Shown here piece after piece: positions 55,601-64,000 of a stretch of 64,000 nt of DNA. The position numbers and the translations under genes were made by a program. This DNA comes from Craspedostauros australis (Eukaryota; Bacillariophyta; Bacillariophyceae; Mastogloiales; Achnanthaceae), in assembly GCA_026770025.1 (NCBI GenBank), contig JAMXDE010000036.1, positions 558,001 to 622,000 of the forward strand, written 5' to 3'. Under the pieces are notes generated by a model, which was given only the letters and a program-made list of their open reading frames with translations, did no database searches and was not told the DNA's origin. Position 1 is the stretch's first letter, and each line of letters starts with the position of its first letter.

Positions 55601-56378
55601 TGGGAATCGCGCTCGCTTGACGACGCGCGTGATGCAATTTGGCTTGCGCTGGCGGACGGCCTTGCCATAGATGCACCCAGAGCAGAGAGGGAACTCGGCC
55701 TTGGCCAAGTGCCGTGGTATGATTCCGTGTGATGCCATGTTGCGCAAGACACGGAAGGGAAGGTGCCCCAAGCGATGGTGCCACCGGAGTAGCTGTCCCT
55801 GTGCATCGGATGCACCAACAGGATGTGTTGCCGACTGATCGCGGACCAGTGTGTCGTTGTCTTGGAGAGGATCGGGCCTCAACTCGGCGAGCTTGGGGTC
55901 TTCATGAACCTCCATCATGTCGTCGGGGACGTCGGTGATGTTGAGAAGTTCAGAATTGCTTGAAGGACTGGAGGTAGCGAGGAATGCTGGTGCATGTCGC
56001 TTGGCGTGGATGACGGACATCAGAGGCAGGTTGGTGCCAGGATGATGGTAGACAGTGACCTTGTGACGCGAGGAGCGCAGGACTGTGTGGTTGCCGTAGG
56101 TTGTGCAGGTACGCAAGTGCCTGCCGTGATGATCGCGGGGACCTTGGTCTGACCATTGCTGTGGACAGAACAGTCGAATACGAAGCCGTGGCGCGTAGTA
56201 AGCGTTGGCTATCTTTATCCGCAGTGGCTGGCCGTCATCATCGAGTATTGTCCAGGTTAGTGTGCCCTTGGATTGAATGGGGATGGACCCTCCAACTCCT
56301 TGTATGGCCATGCCGCGGACTGGCTGAAGATCGTTACTGAAGTCACCACGTTGTCCAGAGACTGTGGCCGACGTGCAG
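52697..56378 (-). mobile_element. Copia LTR retrotransposon, 5' part missing, broken
   Basis: Reading on the minus strand: a protease-to-gag-pre-integrase part near 55.6-56.4 kb (WHHRLGH...CSGC), integrase and reverse transcriptase near 53.4-55.5 kb (RT motif LYVDDTIIIG) and Copia RNase H near 52.7-53.3 kb (TLSTTDAEYVALSQA, KHINVKYHHFRE). A purine tract AAGAGGGAG is followed by TGTGCAGATT at 52696, the likely 3' LTR start. The gag end is cut off at 56378, where the 5' LTR of another Copia element begins, so that element appears to have inserted here. The frame carries a few breaks (about two or three). Moderately young. Confidence 0.82.
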
Positions 56379-57171
56379 TGTCGAGATGTACATGTGAGTA
56401 TATGTCAAGATGTACGTGTATATGTGCATCGTTCACCCGCTATTCTCTCATACGCACTTGGACGGTATAACTACATTCGTGTCGATAGTATACTGTGATT
56501 CGTCAGAATTACAGGGGAAATGGAACACACGAAAAGGGGCAAGATTTCTGGAGGAAATTTGCAAATGACGATTTCTGAGAGAATTGGAAGATCGTCCGTC
56601 CATGCATCAATGGTACCAAGAGAATCTCGAGGTACTTCCCAACTAAACCTCAGATGACGATATCATCTGACAGACTACTGCATCACCAATGGAACGTGAC
56701 ATCTGGAGAGCAGAAGGACGCCTACTGACGTCGATAGGATGTCAACATGTCACCACGTTGACAGCTGTCTCCAAGTCAGAGCAGGAGGCGAAGATACGAT
56801 GACCCATGAAGATCATGGATACTGAAGGTGAACTTCAAATGGTAAGTACTAATGGAGTAGAAGCTAGTACTGAATGAACGGAGTGTCGAATGCGGAGCAC
56901 GCATCGAACACGGAGTATCGTGTAGCACGAGCACACGATGGTGAGAGAGAGAGAGAGAGAATACAGAGAGGAGCGAGAGAGGATCTCGCGTACCGACTCA
57001 TAGTCGGAGACTGAATCTACGAAACAGATTGAAGCGCTGAGAGCATCGGGCAAGACAACTGGTGTACACCAAGAGTATCGGAGTAGCCAACTAATGAAAT
57101 AGCAAACAGACGACTATCAACCACCACCATCTTCCACGATCGTAGGTTACCATGAGCGGAACTTGCCAACA
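56379..57171 (+). repeat. Copia 5' LTR
   Basis: 793 bp, starts TG and ends CA, nearly identical to 61340-62134 (opposite strand) and to the solo LTR at 33633-34445. Confidence 0.85.
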
Positions 57172-57253
57172 CGTTTATAAACGATAGATCAGGGCGAGCC
57201 CGCGGATCGGATCGTGCGAGGAAGACGAACATCATTCAAGAGCAGCAGGCTGA

Positions 57254-60200
57254 ATGAGCGAGGAAGAGGAATTGAAAGACATCCCTCTGTCCAATCCGAC
57301 TATTAAGAGAGAAGAAGGTGCGAGTGAGACTCCACCACGACAAGAGAAGGAAGCAGCCGCGGCTACTGTCCTATCAAGCGCAGACGCAAGTGCGATCGAC
57401 GAGACCGAAGAAGAACGGTCTGCAAGACTACACCGTAAGGAGAAGAGGATTCTCAAGGCGGTCAAGCAAGAGGAGACTGGTGTGACGAAGAGCATTCGCA
57501 CAGCCAAACAGGGTGGGAAAAGTGAGACACCACCAAGAGGAGAATTTGTGAGCAAATCAGTCCTCGCGAAACAACAAGCGAAAATCGAAGAATCGGAAAC
57601 ACAGAAACCGACGGAAATCAAGGGCGCGAGCGCACTAACGACGAAACAACGAACCAACATGGCGACATCAGCCAACATGAACAAACGACGCATCAAGGCG
57701 CCAATGTTCAGCGGTGAACAGGAAGACTACAGCGCATGGGAGTCCCAAGCGAAGGCATACGCTCGTGCACAGAAGACGAGAGACGTGATGTTGGGCAAGA
57801 CCAAGGTCCCAACAGTGAAGGAGATCGCGGCAGCCGCCGATGAAGATAAGGAAGCGATGGAGGAGATCTACGAATTAGGATGCGACTGTTTCAGCGATCT
57901 GATCCTCATGATGGATGCAGAGAAAGGAAAAGGTAAGCAGGCCATTCAGTACATCAACCAATGCATCTCCGACGACTACCCCGAAGGAGACGCACACGGA
58001 GCGTGGAACGTTCTCGCGGAGAAGTTCCGACCATCCGATGCGGTGACGAAGATCAAACTCAAGCGCCAATTCAACAACGAAAAGATGAAGAGAGACACGG
58101 ACCCCGACATCTACATCACGCAACTCGAGAGCCTACGATCGCGTCTCCACGATGTCAAGTACGAGATCACGGACGAAGAAATGATCATGCAAATCCTCAG
58201 CACGGTGAGCAACGAATACAGAACTCACATCGTGAACTTCCAACACCAACTCACGTTCAATCCGGAACTGGTTACCATCAACACGATCAGAGGAGTACTC
58301 CGCACTGCATACGCCACGCATAGAGGAGGCAAAGCATACGTCGACGACTTCCAAGACAGTAACACGAAGAGCAACGACACCGGCTTCACAAGCACCGGTA
58401 ACTTCAAGGGTACTTGTCACAACTGTGGTGTGTATGGCCATAGATCCGCCGATTGCCCAGAACGCAAGAAATCGAACAACAAGAAAAACAACAACAACAA
58501 CAACAACAACAAGATGAACGGAAAGCGCAACAAGGGAAGCGGCTTCAAGGGCAAGTGCAACTACTGCGGCATCTTCGGACATCGTGAGGCGGAGTGCCGA
58601 AAGAAGAAGTTCAACGAAAGCAAGAAGAACAACGAACAAGCCAACGCGGCTACGGAAGGACACGACAAGAGCGGGCACGAGATGGTACTCTCAGCAAAGG
58701 ACATGCCGCTCTGCATGTTGGTGTCCGACGACTACATCGAAGACTCCTTCTTCGATAACTTCGAATACGTCGGGAGTGACGACGAAGTGCAGGATGATGA
58801 GATCATCCCGGAGTGGCTCAGCGAGGAGCCAATCATCCACGAGGTGGATCCAAGACGCGAAGTGAGCTACGAATGCTGCTTCAACGCGCACGACCTGATC
58901 GGTTCATACGGCGACGAAGCTGAGATGGACGAAGAGGCCAACGATAGCGACATCGAAGAGGCCATGAGCGATGACGACGACGACGCCGACGAGGACGGCA
59001 CAGATGAAGACGACGAGGCGAACCGCGGCGCGGCGCCTCCTCCTCCAGCGGCGGGGATCAACAGATCGGGTATCTTCGACGAGGATGACAGCGACGAATC
59101 AGAGAACGGCAATCATCCAGACGATAGCTTTAATCCAAACGAGCGTGTCGTTTACCCAGGGAATATCGACTTCCCACCAATCGAGGATCCCAACAGGTCC
59201 AACTACCTCCATCGTCATGACACCGTCCCATATGCAACAGAGACAGCATTGGTGATCCAGAAGCAACTCATCTTCGATGCAGTGATGGAAGCAGGAGTGA
59301 GCTTGTTCCCAGGAGTCGCACAAGGAGTGCTGAGACCAATATGGGTGAATATGATGGGATCGATCCTATCCGAGAACTTCAGATCGATCGAAGAGATTCT
59401 CGCCAATTCGGTTGTGATCAATCGCATATTGGAAGCAGCCGAGACAGAGACGATCCCAGAGACGGATCTTCATTACATCCTTGGAGGATGTATGCGGGTA
59501 CTCTTACGCGAACGACCACGCGTCCACCCATACGATCCAGCCACAGGATCTCATCGGAACAGTACAATTCCATCGGACTATGCGCAACTACCCGACGACA
59601 TGGATGACGGAGATCATCATCCTCCATACAACGAAGATGGAGTTCACGAAGACGACGACGACGGCAGCTTTGACGACGAGATAGCTGCGGCAGCTGTGGA
59701 GCAACTCCACGAGCTGAGCACCAAGTACAAGGACAAGGTCAACAAGGACACCTGGCTCGCCGACAGCGGAGCTTCGTGTCACATCGTCAACTCGGACGCC
59801 GCTCTCTTCAACGTGCGGCACATCAAGTCATTCGTCCAAGTGGGAGACAGCACAAAGCTGGATTCTCCCAAGATGGGATCCATTCGCTTGAAGGTCAAGC
59901 AGCAAGACAACACTGGCCACGTCATCCGGCTCGACGACGTGAAGTACACACCGAAGATGGCGGTGAACCTTTTCTCCACGAACAAGGCTCTGTACAACGG
60001 TTACCAACTTGGTAGCAACGGCATTCTGATGGACATCATCAACGGATCCGGAATGAAGATCGTGTTCGATCGAGTCTTCCCCACATCCAACGGATTCATC
60101 ACGGGAGTGCAGATGCACCCCATCATGCCAACATACGACGACAAGGCTTGCACAGCCATCGTCAAGAATCCATCCAAGGAGATCAGCGCGATGAACCTGC

Positions 60201-61339
60201 ACCGAATGCTCGGGCACGCGCCGCTCGAGACCATGAAGCGGACAGCCGCTCAGTACGGATGGAAAATCATCGGCAAGACACCGGTGTGTCGCGACTGCGC
60301 GGTTGCGAACGCAAGAGTGAAGAACATCCCGAAGGCAACCATTCCAAGAGCGACTCGCCGCGGCGAACGGCTCTTCATTGATATTAGTTACACTAAACAC
60401 ATAAGCTTCGGAGATAAACGCTACTGGACCCTGATCGTTGACGACTGCACGGATCACTGCTGGAGTTTCTTTCTCAAGAACAAAAGTGATCAACCAGGGT
60501 ACATCAAACGATTCGTCCAGACAATCAAGTCACAGACTGGTGACCAACAGATCATCTTCCGAGGTGACAACAGCGGAGAGAACAAATCCACGGAAGATGT
60601 TCTCATCGATGCAGGACTCAACGTGAAATTCGAATACACGGCATCAAACACGCCGCAACAGAACGGTAGAGTGGAACGCAAGTTCGCGTACCTCTACACC
60701 AAGATCCGCTCCATGCTCAACGGAGCACACCTCGACGAAGAGTATAGGCATGGCCTGTGGGCAGCAGCTGCTAGCACTGCCACCGCCATCGCCAACATCA
60801 CCGTAGCGAAGAACCAGAAGGAGTCACCACATCGACAATTCTTCGGCAACGATCCACCATATGCGGATGCACTCCGCACGTTTGGAGAGGTGGGTGTTGT
60901 GAAGACTACCTATGGCGGGATTACTGCCAAGCTCAAGAACAGAGGAGAAGAGATGGTGTTCATTGGATATGCACACCAACATGCATCAGGGGTCTACAAC
61001 ATGTACAGACCATCGACCAAGTCACTCATCTGCTCACGCGACATCAAGTGGCTCAACCAATCATACGGACAGTTCCGTGGCTGGGCACCAGCACCGAACA
61101 TATCCAACGAGACAGGAACAACGGACGCAGACGGCTTCACAACCATCGGACGGAAGGGAGCAACGCCAAGGACGGCAACGCGTCAAGCATCAGAAGCGAA
61201 GAGAGTATCTTTCGCTGACAGCAACAGGTATTATATCCTATCGGACAGTGACGATGAGGATGACGAGGACGATGGAGCAGTAACTCAACTAGTCCATAAC
61301 GACGAGGAAGATTGGAGCGAATCCAATCATGAGGACGAC
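57254..61339 (+). CDS. Copia gag-protease-integrase polyprotein (part)
   Basis: Residues 1-140 are charged and low in complexity. About 145-370 is a Copia-type gag (FSGEQEDYSAWESQ...), followed by two CCHC knuckles, CHNCGVYGHRSADC and CNYCGIFGHREAEC, separated by an Asn/Lys run. A long acidic linker leads to the protease (WLADSGASCH, near residue 832), the gag-pre-integrase His-Cys module (MNLHRMLGH...CRDC, about 979-1020) and the integrase core: FIDIS near 1041, GDNSGEN near 1104 and QQNGRVERK near 1131. An acidic stretch follows up to the junction. Gag binds the element RNA and builds particles; integrase inserts the cDNA. The frame formally continues for 27 codons into the adjoining LTR, which is chance. 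Confidence 0.88.
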
Positions 61340-62134
61340 TGTTGGCAAGTTCCGCTCACGGTAACCTACGATCGTGGAAGATGGTGGTGGTTGATAGTCG
61401 TCTGTTTGCTATTTCATTAGTTGGCTACTCCGATACTCTCGGTGTACACCAGTTGTCTTGCCCGATGCTCTCGGCGCTTCAATCTGTTTCGTAGATTCAG
61501 TCTCCGACTATGAGTCGGTACGCGAGATGCTCTCTTGCTCCTCTCTGTATTCTCTCTCTCTCTCTCTCTCACCATCGTGTGCTCGTGCTACACGATACTC
61601 CGTGTTCGATGCGTGCTCCGCATTCGACACTCCGTTCATTCAGTACTGGCTTCTACTCCATTAGTACTTACCATTTGAAGTTCACCTTCAGTATCCATGA
61701 TCTTCATGGGTCATCGTATCTTCGCCTCCTGCTCTGACTTGGAGACAGCTGTCGACGTGGTGACATGTTGACATCCTATCGACGTCAGTAGGTGTCCTTC
61801 TGCTCTCCAGATGTCACGTTCCATTGGTGATGCAGTAGTCTGTCAGATGATATCGTCATCTGAGGTTTAGTTGGGAAGTACCTCGAGATTCTCTTGGTAC
61901 CATTGATGCATGGACGGACGATCTTCCAATTCTCTCAGAAATCGTCATTTGCAAATTTCCTCCAGAAATCTTGCCCCTTTTCGTGTGTTCCATTTCCCCT
62001 GTAATTCTGACGAATCACAGTATACTATCTACACGAATGTAGTTATACCGTCCAAGTGCATATGAGAGAATAGCGGGTGAACGATGCACATATACACGTA
62101 CATCTTGACATATACTCACATGTACATCTCGACA
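61340..62134 (-). repeat. Copia 3' LTR
   Basis: 795 bp on the minus strand, TG...CA bounded, directly after a purine tract. Near-identical to the LTR at 56379-57171. Confidence 0.85.
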
Positions 62135-62154
62135 CCCTTCCTGTGTGCATTCGG

Positions 62155-63927
62155 TCATTCGAATGTTCTCGGTGTGTCAAGGTACGACTTCTCGTGTTCA
62201 CGTTGCAAGTCGGCCTTGATGTTCTTGGTGAATCCGTCGCTTGTGTTCTGCTCGGATTTGACAAAAATGATTTCGATGGTTTTGTCGATTACCATGTTCC
62301 TCACGTAGTGATGGCGCACGTCGATGTGCCGCGATCGTTGGGATGTTGATGGGTTCTTGGCGATGAAGATCGCTCCGATGTTGTCCACACGGACCTTAAT
62401 CGGTGTCTTCACTGGGACGCCCACACTTTCGAGTAGCTGTACAACGAAGAAGATTTCCTTTGCCGCTTCGGAAAGGGCAACGTATTCTGCTTCGGATGAG
62501 CTGAGTGTGACGGCTTTTTGTGCCTTGGATCGCCAAAGGATTGGTACCTTGCACAGGTATAAGATGAATCCCCCTACGCTGATTCTTGTGTTCTTGTCTC
62601 CTGCATATTCGCTATCGCAGAAGAGCTCCATGTCCCAGCCGTCGTCGTCTGGACGCGCTGGATGGATCTTCAATCCATAGTCCCTTGTATCTATCACATA
62701 CTTGATGATCCGGTACATCTCCTTCATTGCGGCCTTGGTGGGCCCAATCAATACCTTGGAGAGTTCCCTCACAGGGTTCGCGATGTCTGGTCGCGAGTGC
62801 TTGATGAGGAAGAGTAGCATACCGACGCCTCGGCGATATTCGGCATGTTCTTCCGGTCCGACCTTCTGTAGTCCGTTATCTTCGGATGGTCGTATGATGA
62901 TTTGACCCGGGGTTCCCGGTGTCCCATAGCGTTGCATCTTCTCAACCTTGGTTCCGAACTCTTCGATGAGGTGTCGGATGAGATGTGGTTGACGCAATGT
63001 CGCTCTAGTCTTGTCATGGTTCAGTTCAATATTGCAGCTGAGGTAGTCTCCGAGTCCGCGCTCGATTGTCACCTTGAATTTGCTGCCTTGGATGTCTTTC
63101 AGGAATATCTCCAATGCCTTGGAGTCTCCACAACAGAAGCAATCGTCCACGTAGATGGCCACGATCATGCTTCCTTCGTTCGTCTTCCTGTAGAACAGGC
63201 ACGGGTCTGCTGCGCTCTGTTCGAAGTTGATATTCTTGAGGGTCGATACCAACATCTTGAACCATTGCCTGGCGCTCTGCACAAGTCCGTAGATTGGCTT
63301 GTGTAGGGTCAGGGCTTCGTCTGGTTGATGATCCATCCCGTTGGGACAGTTCATGTAGATCTCCTCGTCAAGGTCTCCATGTAGGAATGCCGTTACGACA
63401 TCGACGAGTGCGCAGTCCATCTTCTTGATTAGCATGATCACCATCATGACCCGATAGGTCACGTCATGGATGACGGGTGAGTAATGCTCTTGGAAGTCTA
63501 CTCCTGCGACTTGTGAATAGCCACATGCAACGAGCCGCGCTCGATGTGTGCCGTCACGCTTCAGCTTGAAGACCCATTTGCATTTGCAGCATCTGCGGCC
63601 GCGTGGGATGGCGTCTCTTTTGATCTTGCTATACACCTTGCGTGTGTCCATGGAGTCGAACTCTTTCTTGATGGCTGCTCGATATCCCTTTCGATGGATG
63701 GGATCTGGGTGGTTGAAGGCTCCGTCGAACGTTGTAGGTTCGATGTGCTTCTCTGGTTCCTTGTTCTCGTCCTGCATCGACAATCCGATGTCGATCGCTG
63801 GTCTCTCGGTGATGATTGCATTCATCCCGTATAATCCAGTTGTGCTATGGTGAGTGATCTCGACCTCTTCATCTTCGTTTTCGATTTCTTCGTCATCTGT
63901 AGTTTCGTTGTTGGAATCGTCGATCAT
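62155..63927 (-). CDS. Copia reverse transcriptase-RNase H polyprotein (3' part)
   Basis: Open frame of at least 590 residues that stays open to the window edge, so the Met at 63927 is probably internal. The N-terminal 60 residues are acidic. Then come the Copia RT motifs: AAIKKEFDSM, CKWVFKLKRDGTHRARLVACGY, ALVDVVTAFLHGDLDEEIYM (motif A), PIYGLVQSARQW and AIYVDDCFCCG (motif C with the DD pair). RNase H follows with LFCDSEYAGD, VTLSSSEAEYVALSEA and RSRHIDVRHHYVR. These domains copy the element RNA into cDNA in the cytoplasm. Confidence 0.88.
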   Translation of the reverse strand: MIDDSNNETTDDEEIENEDEEVEITHHSTTGLYGMNAIITERPAIDIGLSMQDENKEPEKHIEPTTFDGAFNHPDPIHRKGYRAAIKKEFDSMDTRKVYSKIKRDAIPRGRRCCKCKWVFKLKRDGTHRARLVACGYSQVAGVDFQEHYSPVIHDVTYRVMMVIMLIKKMDCALVDVVTAFLHGDLDEEIYMNCPNGMDHQPDEALTLHKPIYGLVQSARQWFKMLVSTLKNINFEQSAADPCLFYRKTNEGSMIVAIYVDDCFCCGDSKALEIFLKDIQGSKFKVTIERGLGDYLSCNIELNHDKTRATLRQPHLIRHLIEEFGTKVEKMQRYGTPGTPGQIIIRPSEDNGLQKVGPEEHAEYRRGVGMLLFLIKHSRPDIANPVRELSKVLIGPTKAAMKEMYRIIKYVIDTRDYGLKIHPARPDDDGWDMELFCDSEYAGDKNTRISVGGFILYLCKVPILWRSKAQKAVTLSSSEAEYVALSEAAKEIFFVVQLLESVGVPVKTPIKVRVDNIGAIFIAKNPSTSQRSRHIDVRHHYVRNMVIDKTIEIIFVKSEQNTSDGFTKNIKADLQREHEKSYLDTPRTFE

Positions 63928-64000
63928 CTCGTCGCTGAGTTCGTCACTCGCCTCATTGGATGATGAATCGCTCTCATAGCCTTCTTCCTTTCGACCTCGT

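Larger units (their letters stand above)
56379..61339 (+). mobile_element. Young Copia element: 5' LTR, gag, protease, integrase
   Basis: The LTR 56379-57171 (TGTCGAGATG...GCCAACA) is followed by a long leader and one open frame carrying gag, protease and integrase. At 61340 the sequence passes abruptly into an LTR of the same family in the opposite orientation, and no RT of this copy lies in the window. Either a related element inserted head-to-head, or the 3' half has been inverted. The visible part shows no obvious breaks, and its LTR differs from the other copies by only about 1-3 percent by eye. Confidence 0.8.
61340..64000 (-). mobile_element. Same-family Copia element: 3' LTR, RNase H, RT (runs off the window)
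   Basis: On the minus strand from the window edge: an acidic linker, reverse transcriptase, RNase H, a stop near 62155, a purine tract ACACAGGAAGGG and the 3' LTR 62134-61340. It faces the plus-strand element at 56379-61339 head to head. The part in view shows no obvious breaks. Its 5' half lies beyond 64000. Confidence 0.8.

Noticed and set aside
61340-61420. Last 27 codons of the Copia gag-integrase frame
   Set aside because: They translate LTR sequence of the adjoining opposite-strand element and are not part of the protein.

Overview
The window looks like nuclear DNA of a diatom or a related stramenopile. The evidence is indirect: two proteins with helicase-associated (HA) domains, a PTxxPTxx plus cysteine-rich secreted-type protein, Copia elements with CCHC knuckles, a Crypton-type tyrosine recombinase, and a LINE whose reverse transcriptase has an FVDDT-type active site. 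There are no bacterial-style operons. Few host genes are visible; most of the sequence is mobile elements, often nested, and their repeats. All calls were made by eye, without database searches.

Layout. 0.7-6.8 kb: two paralogous HA-domain genes in tandem. 6.9-8.8 kb: a TA-flanked non-autonomous DNA transposon. 9.2-15.8 kb: an older element, bounded by inverted motif blocks, carrying a 5.07-kb 5'-truncated LINE with a 17-bp target-site duplication (TSD). 16.3-19.3 kb: a Crypton-like gene with its 3' region. 20.0-22.8 kb: a decayed PT-rich/Cys-rich gene. 24.1-26.7 kb: an intact mariner-like (DD39D-type) transposase. 29.6-30.3 kb: a second TA-flanked non-autonomous element. 30.4-38.7 kb: a Stowaway-like inverted-repeat pair, split by an old, heavily decayed Copia element that itself holds a young solo LTR. 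39.0-40.4 kb: a 5'-truncated LINE tail with a perfect 18-bp TSD. 40.6-42.0 kb and 49.2-51.9 kb: two related elements, here A and B. 45.8-49.1 kb: a 181-bp satellite. 52.7-64.0 kb: at least three Copia elements, nested or rearranged.

Most notable. Elements A and B share terminal inverted repeats beginning GGGACACCCGGCAA. Each carries two internal arrays of nine or ten 20-bp direct repeats, placed almost symmetrically about 240-260 bp from the two ends. Array sequence differs between A and B, but the period, copy number, strand and placement are kept. I do not recognise this design in a named superfamily, and it is my best candidate for an undescribed system. The three TA-flanked elements form a second set of non-autonomous transposons that the mariner-like transposase could in principle drive; this is inference.

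The host genes share no visible pathway. The region reads as a transposon-rich segment, possibly heterochromatic because of the satellite, next to a small local family of HA-domain genes.
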